The position numbers and the translations under genes are program-made. The notes beneath the pieces were generated by a model. That model had not been told where the DNA came from. It made no database searches and saw only the letters and a list, made by a program, of their open reading frames with translations. From contig JAWLEB010000005.1 in the NCBI GenBank assembly GCA_041686375.1, positions 1-64,000 on the forward strand: a DNA stretch of 64,000 nucleotides. The letters run 5' to 3'. The stretch is from JAGXLC01 sp041686375. Lineage in GTDB: Bacteria > Bacteroidota > Bacteroidia > Bacteroidales > UBA12077. Positions 1 through 9,251 of this stretch are shown here, piece after piece. The number at the start of each line of letters is the position of its first letter. Position 1 is the first letter of the stretch.

Positions 1-1409
1 CTTTGTTGAAAATTACTGAAAACATCAGGGAATTTTTTTGAGTAAGCCGGGGGATTGGAATAATAGATTTCAGATAACTTATTATAGAAATGAAATGCTT
101 TCTTTTCCTTTGGTGTTTTTGTACCATAGGGATCAGGAATTTTCTCAATACCGAAATAAAAAGGAACATAAGGAGTAGTAACCGGACTGCCCAGTCCGGC
201 CCATAAAACTGACTTCAATCCTGAAGGAAAACCTTCCTGAATTTGCACAATACTTGTGTGAACAGCATTTTGAGAAGCAATAGGTCTTTCCTTTCTACCG
301 GATGAATCAATCTGATAACTCGTATCCACTTTAGTTACACTATCAATTTGCGCTATAGTATCTGCCTGATAAATAGTATCAGTTCGATAAGTAGTATCTG
401 CGAGAATTGTAGTATCAGCAGAATAGGGATAAAATTTGGTTCCTCTGTACTCATCGCGCAATATGGACATCAATTTTTCAAGGGTTACCTTCTTGTCCGG
501 TCTTATAAAACTTGGAAATTTTTGCCTTTCAGGAGAAATTTCTTTAGAAGGAACTAAGAGGCTGTGTGCCCGCCAAATTCTCCTTGAATCAGAAAATTTA
601 CTCTTTTCAAGTTTTCTTTTTCTTCCTCCAAAAACTTCGGCAAAATTAAATAATTGATTTTCCGGATCCCAGAGCTTATTGCTTTTCGCAAACTCCTTTA
701 ATCCCGGAGATGTCATAGCATCATTGTCGTTCTGATTAATAAATCCTATTCGATAACTATTGGCTTGTATCCAACAAGCATCTGAAGGTATTTTTATTGC
801 AGCCCAATGCTTCCCTCCACCAGTTTCAACATACCAAATTTCATTTTCATCAGCAACAGCGAAACCACTTGGATAGCCAATTCCATAAGAATTAAAAAAC
901 TTCCCTAGTATTTGAACACATTGCCTTGCGGTGCGTGCTCTTTGAAGTGCAACATACCGGATTCCTCCAGTAACACCTTTATCTTTCAATGGATCAGCTT
1001 TACGCGCCTTAAGATTTCTGTCTTTAGCCAGGGAAACACCACCACCTATGGCTACCCCGTATTCATTAACGGCAACCGCATCGCCTTCCATAAATCCTTT
1101 TTCTGTTTGCAGCACCATCCACTCGTAAGTAATTAATTCCTGCGGAATTTCAAGGTCGTTCTTAAACTTTACAACTTCGCCGGAATCATGTTCCATTCGT
1201 GGGTGTTTTTCCAGAAAAGAAATTTCTTCACCTGTAAGGTCGTTATTATGAGCAATTAACACTGAATTGTCTTTTGTAGCATTCTTTCCGGCCATGATCA
1301 TAAAACACCCCTTTTCTTGTTCCTTAGGCATTATTGCAGAGGAAGGTGAAACCAACAATAATAATGTGAACTGTGTCAGAAGAAATAAAGCTATATTCAG
1401 TTTGCTCAT
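1..1409 (-). CDS. C69-family dipeptidase (C-terminus cut by window edge)
   Basis: Secreted or periplasmic dipeptidase of the C69 (PepD/acid ceramidase-like Ntn hydrolase) family. I translated this frame by hand; it starts at ATG 1409 and is open to base 1. The first 25 residues form a signal peptide ending near PSSA. Cys35 in GCFMIMAGK is the expected N-terminal nucleophile exposed after processing. Family motifs follow: AHNNDL, GGIRYVALQRARTA, WYVETGGGKHWAA, SFIRPDKKVTLEKLM, and VPFYFGI near the cut end. A stretch of about 35 residues at 303-424 is rich in repeated Asp-Thr pairs where other family members have a short Gly-rich loop. It is divergent from the next gene, with about 240 bp between them. 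Family call is firm; substrate is not known. Confidence 0.88.
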   Translation of the reverse strand, partial: MSKLNIALFLLTQFTLLLLVSPSSAIMPKEQEKGCFMIMAGKNATKDNSVLIAHNNDLTGEEISFLEKHPRMEHDSGEVVKFKNDLEIPQELITYEWMVLQTEKGFMEGDAVAVNEYGVAIGGGVSLAKDRNLKARKADPLKDKGVTGGIRYVALQRARTARQCVQILGKFFNSYGIGYPSGFAVADENEIWYVETGGGKHWAAIKIPSDACWIQANSYRIGFINQNDNDAMTSPGLKEFAKSNKLWDPENQLFNFAEVFGGRKRKLEKSKFSDSRRIWRAHSLLVPSKEISPERQKFPSFIRPDKKVTLEKLMSILRDEYRGTKFYPYSADTTILADTTYRTDTIYQADTIAQIDSVTKVDTSYQIDSSGRKERPIASQNAVHTSIVQIQEGFPSGLKSVLWAGLGSPVTTPYVPFYFGIEKIPDPYGTKTPKEKKAFHFYNKLSEIYYSNPPAYSKKFPDVFSNFQQ

Positions 1410-1651
1410 TATATGTTTCTTTTTTGATTAATTAGGCTCAATTTATAGAAAATTTCTTATGATTCAAATGAGAGGCCGAAACTTTAACCAGTCTTTTTGT
1501 AACCATTTAGGAAGTTTTTAAATTTACATATTTATTTTCCATCAATAGAATCCCCTGTTTAAAAAACTTTTGAAATAATAAAAATAAATCTTATGTGTTC
1601 ATATTTAAAATGATTTGCATAAAAATAATTTAAAATTATCCTATATAAATC

Positions 1652-2224
1652 ATGCATAACATTGAACCTTATTATTCATGGAGAATATACTACACTGCCG
1701 AAAATGACGAGTCATCACCTTTCTTTGGAAGAGAGCACAGCGAATTCTACTTTACGCACTCAATTTACGATCATTACATCCATCCTCAGTGGGACTATTT
1801 TGGTTCAGAAACTTTATTTATAAAAATTATCTATGCAGATTATAATAATGGATTTGTAATAATAGAATTGTTAGGAGAATGGAATGATTGTCTGTTTAAT
1901 GATGTGATGTACCTGAAAAGAAATGTGATTGAAATATTAATTGAGCAAGGTATCAATAAGTTTATTCTTATTGGAGAAAATGTATTCAATTTTCATTCAC
2001 TGGAAGACTCATACTATCAGGAATGGGCTGAAGAGATTGAAGACGGCTGGATTGCTGCCTTAAATTTTAGAGATCATGTGAAACAGGAATTTTTTAGTGA
2101 GCGCCTGGATAGTTACATAAACATGGGTGGTAATTTTGATTATTATATTGACTGGCGAAGTTATAAACCACAAGAACTGTTTGCTAGGATAAAAAATGAG
2201 TTGATGCATAGATTAGAACCATAA
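1652..2224 (+). CDS. Conserved-looking hypothetical protein, 190 aa
   Basis: I do not recognise a named domain. The protein is soluble and acidic, very rich in Tyr, Phe and Trp, and has no signal peptide or membrane segment. A central stretch (FVIIELLGEW and KFILIGENV) reads like two buried beta strands around a helix, so it is probably a compact alpha/beta fold. The absence of low-complexity sequence and the sensible codon use argue that it is a real gene. It stands alone between the divergent dipeptidase gene and the SLC13 permease, 148 bp upstream of the latter on the same strand. Start is the first ATG, 6 bp after an AT-rich leader with no ribosome-binding site, as usual in this phylum. 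Confidence 0.7.
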   Translation: MHNIEPYYSWRIYYTAENDESSPFFGREHSEFYFTHSIYDHYIHPQWDYFGSETLFIKIIYADYNNGFVIIELLGEWNDCLFNDVMYLKRNVIEILIEQGINKFILIGENVFNFHSLEDSYYQEWAEEIEDGWIAALNFRDHVKQEFFSERLDSYINMGGNFDYYIDWRSYKPQELFARIKNELMHRLEP

Positions 2225-2372
2225 AAACAGACAGGAAGCTAATTAGTCCCCTTTGTTATTTCCTTTATTTTTGCGCATAAAATTGTCTCAGTTGGTGAAT
2301 ATTTTATTACTTTAGACTTTTAAAAATTCGAAAATCTTGTATCAATAGCTAAGATAGTTATTTGGGTGGAAT

Positions 2373-4154
2373 ATGTGGACTTTTGATATCATAGTCGTTT
2401 TTAGCGTTCTTATTTTTATCCTTATTTCTTTATATAAGGAAATACTGGGCGCTGCGTTTACTTTTGTTATTGCAGTGGTAGCCCTGGGATTTTTTGGTAT
2501 CCTGACCCCCAAAGAAATTTTAAGTGGTTTTGCTAACGAGCAGGTTTTTGTGATTGTACTGTTGCTTTTGATTGGAGATATTATTCGCAGGACAGGCATT
2601 CTGGAGTCCCTTTTTGATATTTTTTTCCGGTCAGCCCAAACTTTTAAAGGTTTTCTTTCCCGCATGATGGTTCTTATAGCCTTTTTCTCAGCTTTTTTAA
2701 ATAATACACCCCTTGTTGCTATAATGATGCCTTATGTGCACTCATGGAGTACAAGACACAGAATATCTCCCTCAAAACTTCTTATGCCTCTGTCTTTTGC
2801 TGCAATTTTAGGTGGTTGTGCCACATTGATAGGAACTTCGACCAATCTGATTGTCAGCGGTATGGTACTCGATCAGGATATCATCAGTGGCCTTGAGCCT
2901 CTTGAAATATATGATTTTGCATATGTTGGAGTTCCTATGATTATCATTGGCTTGGTCTACTTGTATTTTTACAGCAATAAACTTCTACCCTCCAAACGTG
3001 ATGCAATGTCAGACTTTTCCAAACATTCAAGGGAATATCTTGTTGAAGCGCAGGTTAGAAAAAATTCTCCGTTGATTGGGAAGACTGTTGAAGAAGCAGG
3101 TTTAAGAAATTTAAAGGGTTTGTTTTTGGTAGAGATTATTCGGGGAAATTATAAAATTAAAGCTGTCTCTCCCGATGTAATTCTTGATAAGGATGATGTC
3201 CTAATATTTGCTGGTGATACTCAGACTATTGCAGAGATGATAAATTCAAAGTCAGGATTGACTCTACCTTCTGTTGGTATGATGTACAAGAAGAAAAGAA
3301 CAGAAGTGGTGGAAATTGTAGTTTCACATAATTCCTCTCTGATAAATAAGACTGTTAAAGAAGTCAGGTTCAGAGCCAAATATGATGCTGCTGTAATTGC
3401 TGTGCACCGTAATGGAGAAAAAATTAGTGGCAAAATTGGCGATATTGTCCTGAAACCCGGTGATGTTTTGCTTCTTTTTACGGGGGAAGACTTTATGAAC
3501 CGTACAGCACATACACAAGATTTTTACTTCATTTCCAAAGTCAAAGATTTTCATAAAGTAGAGGGATATAAAATTGCTGTGATGCTTGGGGGGTTGTTTT
3601 TAGCTGTTGCTTTAGCTGCCTTTAAAGTGGTATCGTTGTTTATGGGATTATTAGTGCTTATCATTGCAGCTTTTGCTCTGAAAATAGCTAATCCAAAAGA
3701 ATTACCCAAAGCAATAGATTACAACCTGGCTTTGATAATCGTATTATCATTAGCGTTAGGTATTGCTATGAGTAAATCAGGAGCGGCTGAATTAATTGCC
3801 AATTTTATTATTTCGGTTTTCATGCCCTTTGGAAAAGTTGGCTTGCTTTTTGGAATATATCTGATAACCGCATTTTTAGGAGCTTATATTGGCAATAAAG
3901 CAGCTGTAGCTTTAATTTTTCCAATTGCCCTAACAATGGCTGCAAATCTTGGTTTTCAGCCGTTACCTTTCATATTGACGGTTTCTTTTGCAGCAGCTGC
4001 CAATTTTATAACACCTGTTGGATATCAGACAAATCTCATGGTATACGGCCCGGGTGGTTATTCTTTCAATGACTTTTTCCGCCTTGGTTTTCCGTTAACT
4101 ATTGTATACATGTTTGTAACCGTAACTGTACTAAGTCTAATGTATTTTGTATAA
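2373..4154 (+). CDS. SLC13-family anion permease with two RCK_C (TrkA-C) domains
   Basis: Inner-membrane Na+-coupled (or H+-coupled) divalent-anion transporter of the SLC13/CitT type. Residues 1-210 hold the first half of the membrane domain with the signature NNTPLVAIMMP and GTSTNLIVSG. Two cytosolic RCK_C domains follow at about 222-300 and 308-385, each with the KDDVLIF / PGDVLLLF strand turn. The second membrane half fills 395-593 and contains the paired signature AAAANFITPVGYQTNLMVYG. Many bacterial SLC13 proteins with this insert are annotated as sulfate permeases. The next gene, 11 bp downstream, is cysQ, which supports sulfate as substrate, but the substrate is inferred. A Bacteroidota -7 box (TATTTTTG) lies at 2266-2273. 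Confidence 0.88.
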   Translation: MWTFDIIVVFSVLIFILISLYKEILGAAFTFVIAVVALGFFGILTPKEILSGFANEQVFVIVLLLLIGDIIRRTGILESLFDIFFRSAQTFKGFLSRMMVLIAFFSAFLNNTPLVAIMMPYVHSWSTRHRISPSKLLMPLSFAAILGGCATLIGTSTNLIVSGMVLDQDIISGLEPLEIYDFAYVGVPMIIIGLVYLYFYSNKLLPSKRDAMSDFSKHSREYLVEAQVRKNSPLIGKTVEEAGLRNLKGLFLVEIIRGNYKIKAVSPDVILDKDDVLIFAGDTQTIAEMINSKSGLTLPSVGMMYKKKRTEVVEIVVSHNSSLINKTVKEVRFRAKYDAAVIAVHRNGEKISGKIGDIVLKPGDVLLLFTGEDFMNRTAHTQDFYFISKVKDFHKVEGYKIAVMLGGLFLAVALAAFKVVSLFMGLLVLIIAAFALKIANPKELPKAIDYNLALIIVLSLALGIAMSKSGAAELIANFIISVFMPFGKVGLLFGIYLITAFLGAYIGNKAAVALIFPIALTMAANLGFQPLPFILTVSFAAAANFITPVGYQTNLMVYGPGGYSFNDFFRLGFPLTIVYMFVTVTVLSLMYFV

Positions 4155-4165
4155 AATAAAGAAAT

Positions 4166-4993
4166 ATGAACAATCAAGAGTATAAACATTTGTTAACCAA
4201 GGCAGTAAAAGCTGCTCTTTTAGCAGGTAAAGCAATTAATGATGTGTATAAAGGAAGTGATTTTGAGATAGAGGCAAAAGCAGATGAAACGCCTCTTACT
4301 TTAGCGGATAGAAAAGCTCATCAGGTTATTCATACATATCTTAAAAACACTGATTTTCCTTTATTAAGCGAAGAAGGACGGCACATACCGTATGAAGAGC
4401 GAAAAGTATGGGAATATTTTTGGTTAGTAGACCCGCTCGACGGAACCAAAGAGTTTATCAAGCGCAATGGCGAATTTACCGTTAATATAGCCTTGGTAAG
4501 CAACGGAACTCCCATAATGGGTGTAGTTTATGCACCTTACGTTGGTGACCTGTTCTTTGGTTGTGAAAAATTCGGGGCTTATAAGGTTGAAAATGTAGAT
4601 GAAAATGTGGTGGATTTTCAGGATTTGGATGAATTGATGAAGACAGGGGATATCCTGCCCAAAAAATCAGACCGGAAAGAACTTGTGATTGTTGCCAGCC
4701 GTTCGCATATGAATGATGATACTCAGCAATACGTGAATGCGTTAAAGGCAAAATATGGTGACGCAAAGTTTGTTTCTAAGGGAAGTTCCCTCAAACTATG
4801 TATGGTTGCTGAAGGAGAAGCGGATGTTTATCCTCGCTTTGCGCCAACTATGGAGTGGGATACGGCGGCAGGTCATGCTGTTGCTTTGGCAGCCGGCTTT
4901 CGGGTGACAGAGAATGATGGAAAGACTCCTTTGCAGTATAACAAAGAGAATCTGAAAAATCCCTGGTTTATTGTTAAAGGCAAAAGACTATAG
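4166..4993 (+). CDS. cysQ: 3'(2'),5'-bisphosphate nucleotidase CysQ
   Basis: Removes the 3'-phosphate from PAP (and PAPS), the by-product of sulfate activation and transfer. It belongs to the Mg2+-dependent, Li+-sensitive inositol-monophosphatase-like family. Metal ligands are visible: Glu69-Glu70 in LLSEEGR, the DPLDGTKEF motif (Asp89, Asp92), and the late Asp in MEWDTAAGHA. At 275 aa it is normal length for CysQ. It is 11 bp downstream of the SLC13 permease and so probably cotranscribed. Its stop codon is separated by one base from the stop of the convergent TauE gene, leaving no room for a separate terminator. Confidence 0.93.
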   Translation: MNNQEYKHLLTKAVKAALLAGKAINDVYKGSDFEIEAKADETPLTLADRKAHQVIHTYLKNTDFPLLSEEGRHIPYEERKVWEYFWLVDPLDGTKEFIKRNGEFTVNIALVSNGTPIMGVVYAPYVGDLFFGCEKFGAYKVENVDENVVDFQDLDELMKTGDILPKKSDRKELVIVASRSHMNDDTQQYVNALKAKYGDAKFVSKGSSLKLCMVAEGEADVYPRFAPTMEWDTAAGHAVALAAGFRVTENDGKTPLQYNKENLKNPWFIVKGKRL

Positions 4994-4994
4994 G

Positions 4995-5807
4995 CTAACT
5001 GATCAGTCTGGGAATATCCAGCAAATAAGCTGCAAATAATGCCATTACTGTTATCAGCACAGCTCTGACAAAGGTATTACCTCTAAACATGGCCATATTA
5101 GAACCTACAAATCCTCCTATTACATTGCCGATGGCTGATATAAGTCCTATTTGATAGTCTACCTGACTATTAATCATAAAAACACCTAATGCAAAAGGGC
5201 TGTAGAGGAACACAATCATTATTTTGATGGCATTGGCTTTAACCAGGTCATAGCCAGCGTTTAGAACAATAGCTGAAAGCAGAAGGATTCCAACACCAAT
5301 GTGTATGAATCCTCCATATAATCCAATACCGAAAAAAATCATAACCTGAATTAAATCTGGCTTTTTATGTATCAGGTGTATTTGATCTTTTAACCATCTT
5401 TTTGGATCATAGAAGATCAATACGAGCATGATGAGCAATACGATGGCAAGAATTTTTTCAAAAATGGTTTCATTTATATTTGCGGCAATTTGAGCGCCTA
5501 AGATAGAACCTATTACCACGGGAGTACCTAATTTAAAACCTTTTTTGAGATCTAAAAATTTGTGTTTCTTAAAATTAAAGCCGGCTACCAGTGTTTGCAT
5601 TACTACCCCCAGGCGGATTGTTCCATTGGCAACATTTGCCGGCATACCAAGCATCATAAATAGTGAATAGGTAATAACTGTTCCACTCCCTGCTATGGTA
5701 TTGATAAATCCAACTAAAAAACCAGCTACGATCAGAATAGAAACAATTTCCCAGGAGTAGATATTCTGATTAGCAAGGAATTCAATTTCAGCCATAATAA
5801 AGTGCAC
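4995..5807 (-). CDS. TauE/SafE-family sulfite/anion exporter
   Basis: Polytopic inner-membrane permease of the TauE/SafE (DUF81) family, with about eight hydrophobic segments. The N-terminal repeat shows GFLVGFINTIAGSGTVITYSL and the second repeat GLYGGFIHIGVGILLL, the duplicated family signature. Family members export sulfite, sulfoacetate or related C2 sulfur compounds. Its position tail-to-tail with the sulfate-type permease and cysQ makes sulfite or another sulfur anion a reasonable guess. The first ATG gives 270 aa; an ATG four codons later (5795) gives MAEIEF and is equally likely. Confidence 0.85.
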   Translation of the reverse strand: MHFIMAEIEFLANQNIYSWEIVSILIVAGFLVGFINTIAGSGTVITYSLFMMLGMPANVANGTIRLGVVMQTLVAGFNFKKHKFLDLKKGFKLGTPVVIGSILGAQIAANINETIFEKILAIVLLIMLVLIFYDPKRWLKDQIHLIHKKPDLIQVMIFFGIGLYGGFIHIGVGILLLSAIVLNAGYDLVKANAIKIMIVFLYSPFALGVFMINSQVDYQIGLISAIGNVIGGFVGSNMAMFRGNTFVRAVLITVMALFAAYLLDIPRLIS

Positions 5808-5955
5808 TACTAATTAAAGTCAGCAAAATTATATTTTTTCATCTACCCGCAAAACAATATATTTACCCCTCTTGAATGCAGGTTTACTGTTTTGTTTTTT
5901 CTTTCTTTAAAGGATACAACGGGTATCCTTAATGTCAGTTACCCGTGGAATTAAT

Positions 5956-7419
5956 TTATTTATCTTCCGGAATATTATCCATAACTTCCAGCAATAATTT
6001 CCAGAATTTTTCAGTAGTTTCAATACTGATCTTTTCTTCAGGGGTGTGTGCACCTTTTATGGTAGGCCCGAAGGAAATCATATCTAAATAAGGGTATTTT
6101 TGTAAAAACAATCCACATTCCAGTCCGGCATGAATTGCTTTCACTTCTGGATCAGTATGGAATAGTCTCTTATAAGCGTTCCTTGAGATTTTCATAATCT
6201 CAGAGTCTGTATTGGGTTGCCAGCCTGGGTAGCCGGAAGAATGTTCTACTTTTGCACCTGCAAGTGTGAATACGCTTTCTACCATGTTTGCAATATCGCG
6301 TTTAGCAGTCTCAACAGAACTCCTTTGGCTGGTTGTGATGAAAAATCTTTCTTCTTCTTCCATTTTTATAGAGGCAAGGTTTGTGGAAGTTTCCACAAGG
6401 TCTTCAATTTCCTTGCTCCAGGCATATACACCATGGGGGCAAGCATACAAGCTATTTATCAGGTCGTATTGGGTATCCTCGTCTATTACCCATTTGGGCA
6501 TATCAATATTTTCGAAAATGATGTCAAGTTTTGGCTCTGTAGCCTTTAGTTCGTTTTTGATGTCTTCCTTGAATTTGCTATAGAATTTTTGAATATCATT
6601 GATGTCTTCTTTATTTATAGCCATTTGCACTTCTGCTTCTCTGGGGATGGCATTTCTTGCACTGCCTCCTGTAAAAGTAGATATTCTAACATCGTAATTA
6701 TCACTTATTTCCCAGAGAAATCTGTTTGCTATTTTCAATGAATTGCCAAATCCTTTATGAATTTCATCGCCCGAATGGCCACCATTCAGTCCTGTAACAA
6801 ATAGCCTGTAACCCATGTGTTCTGAAGGGGGATGTTCTTTATCGTAGCTTATTCTTGCTATAGTGTCAATACCACCAGCGCATCCAATAAATAATTCGCC
6901 CTCATCTTCTGAGTCTAGGTTAATTAGTATTTTTCCTTCGAAAAAGCCTGATTCAAGTGCAAAAGCACCGGTCAGTCCTGTTTCTTCATCCACTGTAAAC
7001 AGGCATTCTACTGGCCCGTGCTTAATCTTATCTGAAGCCAGTATTGCCAGTTGGGCGGCAATGCCTATCCCGTCATCTGCTCCAAGGGTAGTCCCTTTTG
7101 CCTTCACCCAGTCGCCTTCAATGTAGGGCTGAATAGGGTCTGTATCAAAGTTGTGATCAGTCCCCTGGTTCTTCTCACCAACCATATCAACATGGCTTTG
7201 GAGGACCACCGTTTTGAGATTTTCTTTGCCTTTTGATGCACATTTTTTGATTAGAAGGTTTCCTGCTCTATCTTTCTTGGATTCAAGGTTATGTTGTTTA
7301 GCAAAGTCTACAATGAATTGTATGATTTGTTCTTCTTTCTTTGAGAGCCTGGGAATTTTGCAAATTTGTTCAAAGTATTCCCAAACTACCTTTGGTTCTA
7401 GTCCTTTGAGTTGTTCCAT
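5956..7419 (-). CDS. pepD: Aminoacyl-histidine dipeptidase (Xaa-His dipeptidase, M20)
   Basis: Cytosolic Zn-dependent dipeptidase that cleaves carnosine-like Xaa-His and other dipeptides. The M20C metal-site motifs are all present: LQSHVDMVGE (His76, Asp78), LGADDGIG (Asp115), VDEETGLTG (Glu145, Glu146), LINLDSEDEG and the late IHAGLECGLF. The lid domain sits between residues of about 200 and 390, with GGHSGDEIH at its start. Length (487 aa) is typical. It is a single-gene unit, with a 148-bp gap to the TauE gene and a 550-bp intergenic region upstream. Confidence 0.94.
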   Translation of the reverse strand: MEQLKGLEPKVVWEYFEQICKIPRLSKKEEQIIQFIVDFAKQHNLESKKDRAGNLLIKKCASKGKENLKTVVLQSHVDMVGEKNQGTDHNFDTDPIQPYIEGDWVKAKGTTLGADDGIGIAAQLAILASDKIKHGPVECLFTVDEETGLTGAFALESGFFEGKILINLDSEDEGELFIGCAGGIDTIARISYDKEHPPSEHMGYRLFVTGLNGGHSGDEIHKGFGNSLKIANRFLWEISDNYDVRISTFTGGSARNAIPREAEVQMAINKEDINDIQKFYSKFKEDIKNELKATEPKLDIIFENIDMPKWVIDEDTQYDLINSLYACPHGVYAWSKEIEDLVETSTNLASIKMEEEERFFITTSQRSSVETAKRDIANMVESVFTLAGAKVEHSSGYPGWQPNTDSEIMKISRNAYKRLFHTDPEVKAIHAGLECGLFLQKYPYLDMISFGPTIKGAHTPEEKISIETTEKFWKLLLEVMDNIPEDK

Positions 7420-7971
7420 GGTGTCTTAAAAATTTTAATTTTGGAAACCAAATATATAAGATTAATGGGAAAAATGTTCTATTTTTTAATAATACTTTTT
7501 CATTGATTGGTTTTTAGATTTAATTATTATACCCTGACTCAGGGATTTTTCTGTTTTCTATTTCAATTTTGTTTACACGTACTTCAGCATCAAATAAAGT
7601 TTCGTATTTTTTGATGTTTCGGAATGTTTGGTTGTAATATGTTTGGTACGTTTGTGTATAGATGTTAAGTAGAGGATTACTCATATCATAAAAACAAAAG
7701 AGGTTTTTAACTAAAGGGAGTATTTTCCATTTCGCCTAAAAAATCCAACATAGCTGTAGCTATATTCAGAGCTGCTAACGTAAAGATTATGGATAGAATA
7801 AACTGATTAAAAGATGTTTTTAAACCATATTACCGAAAATTTCTGGGGGCAGACCACGATAAAAATAGCAATTATACACGAAAATTCAAATTTTGGATTA
7901 TTGAGACAATTATATTATTTGCAGAGTTAAAATTCTTTTTATTTTTACGAGTAAATATTCTAACCAAAAAA
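7420..7971. other. 552-bp intergenic region between divergent pepD and isocitrate dehydrogenase
   Basis: Holds a possible 54-codon minus-strand ORF (7520-7684) and, near its right end, a weak Bacteroidota-like promoter for the dehydrogenase (TTTG near 7893, TATTATTTGC ending near 7922). I see no RNA gene or repeat in the rest. Confidence 0.5.
7520..7684 (-). CDS. Possible small protein, 54 aa
   Basis: Complete ATG-to-TAA frame read by hand on the minus strand. The product begins MSNPLLNIYTQTY and ends IPESGYNN. It is polar, rich in Asn, Tyr and Lys, with a predicted helical centre (FRNIKKYETLFDAEVRVNKIEIENR) and no signal peptide. Amino-acid make-up is more protein-like than most chance frames in such AT-rich DNA, but I recognise no family. 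It could be a genuine small gene, the end of a decayed gene, or chance. Confidence 0.3.
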   Translation of the reverse strand: MSNPLLNIYTQTYQTYYNQTFRNIKKYETLFDAEVRVNKIEIENRKIPESGYNN

Positions 7972-9180
7972 ATGAAAACTATGTCAAAAAGAACCATTGT
8001 TACACTACCTGGTGACGGTGTAGGTAAATTAGTTTTACAGGAAGCCCTCCGGGTGCTTGATGCCGCTGGCTTCCAGGCAGATTATGTAGAAGGTGATATA
8101 GGCTGGGAATTCTGGAAAAAAGAGGGCAATCCTTTACCCCAGCGTACCATTGATCTTATTGGGAAGCACAAAATAGCACTTTTTGGCGCTATTACTTCTA
8201 AGCCAAAAGATGAAGCTGCGGAGGAACTTGCACCTGAACATCATAATAAAGGCCTTGTATATTCAAGCCCTATTGTAGGTTTACGTCAGCACTTTGAAAT
8301 GGATATCTGTATGAGGCCCTGTAAAACCTACAAAGGGAATCCGTTGAATTTTATCAGAAGAGGCCCTGGAGGAAAAATAGAAGAACCCGAGATTGATGCT
8401 GTTATCTTCCGTCAAAATACCGAAGGTTTGTATGGAGGTGTAGAATGGTCAAATCCCCCTGATGATGTATATGCAGCTTTGAAAACTCATCCGAAATTCA
8501 TGAAGAAGTTCGGCAATGTACCTAAAGAAGATCTGTCTGTATCTACCAGGATATTCACGAAAAAAGCCACAGAGCGAATCCTGAGGGCTGCTTTTGAACA
8601 TGCAAAAAAATATGGTTATGAATCGGTAACTTTATGTGAAAAGCCCAATGTGATAAGAGAAACATCAGGAATGATGTATAAGATGGCTCTGGATATTCAA
8701 AAGAAAGATTATCCTGATATCTATGTAAAGAATACAAATATTGATGCACAAATGATGTGGTTAACCAAAAACCCTGAAAACTATGGTGTTCTTGTTTCAG
8801 GAAATATGTTTGGTGATATTGTATCAGATGGATTTGCTGGTTTGATTGGAGGACTGGGCTTTGCATGCAGTGCTCAGTTTAACCCGGATACAGGTGTAGG
8901 TGTATTTGAACCAACTCATGGATCAGCTCCAAAATATGCGAATTATCCTGTATCAATTGTGAATCCAATTGCTATGATTATTTCAGCTTGTATGATGCTT
9001 GATTTTATAGAAGAAAAAGATATAGCCAACAAAATAAGAGATGCTGTTGCTGAGGTAATCTCTGAAGGAAAAATAAGAACATACGATATGATGAAATTAT
9101 CTGGAAAGCCTGATGTGTTGGATAAAGGCGCTGCCAGTACCGAACAAATGACAGATGCTATTATTGAAAAATTAAAATAA
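7972..9180 (+). CDS. Isocitrate dehydrogenase (isocitrate/isopropylmalate dehydrogenase family)
   Basis: Oxidative decarboxylation of isocitrate to 2-oxoglutarate in the TCA cycle. Residues 9-20 give the TLPGDGVGK start of the beta-decarboxylating dehydrogenase fold; RQNTEGLYGGVE is the substrate-binding Arg-rich segment; NMFGDIVSDGFAGLIGGLG contains the metal-binding Asp pair; EPTHGSAPKYANYP is the coenzyme loop. In that loop the Lys-Tyr pair sits where E. coli NADP-dependent isocitrate dehydrogenase has its NADP-selecting Lys-Tyr, so NADP is plausible. Isopropylmalate dehydrogenase is unlikely because no leu genes are near and 2-oxoglutarate dehydrogenase genes are. A second ATG at 7981 (MSKRT) may be the true start. 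Confidence 0.85.
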   Translation: MKTMSKRTIVTLPGDGVGKLVLQEALRVLDAAGFQADYVEGDIGWEFWKKEGNPLPQRTIDLIGKHKIALFGAITSKPKDEAAEELAPEHHNKGLVYSSPIVGLRQHFEMDICMRPCKTYKGNPLNFIRRGPGGKIEEPEIDAVIFRQNTEGLYGGVEWSNPPDDVYAALKTHPKFMKKFGNVPKEDLSVSTRIFTKKATERILRAAFEHAKKYGYESVTLCEKPNVIRETSGMMYKMALDIQKKDYPDIYVKNTNIDAQMMWLTKNPENYGVLVSGNMFGDIVSDGFAGLIGGLGFACSAQFNPDTGVGVFEPTHGSAPKYANYPVSIVNPIAMIISACMMLDFIEEKDIANKIRDAVAEVISEGKIRTYDMMKLSGKPDVLDKGAASTEQMTDAIIEKLK

Positions 9181-9251
9181 TAGTGTAAAAAGTAAATTCA
9201 AAACTTAAGTCCGGGCTGAGTCAATCCGGGCTTTCTTAAAATTAAAAAACT

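Noticed and set aside
348..1136. Three plus-strand ORFs at 348-557, 436-657 and 912-1136
   Set aside because: They lie antisense within the C69 dipeptidase frame, which has clear family motifs.
9208..9235. Repeat TCCGGGCT twice after isocitrate dehydrogenase
   Set aside because: The copies are direct, not inverted, so this is not a clear terminator hairpin and is too short to call a repeat element.
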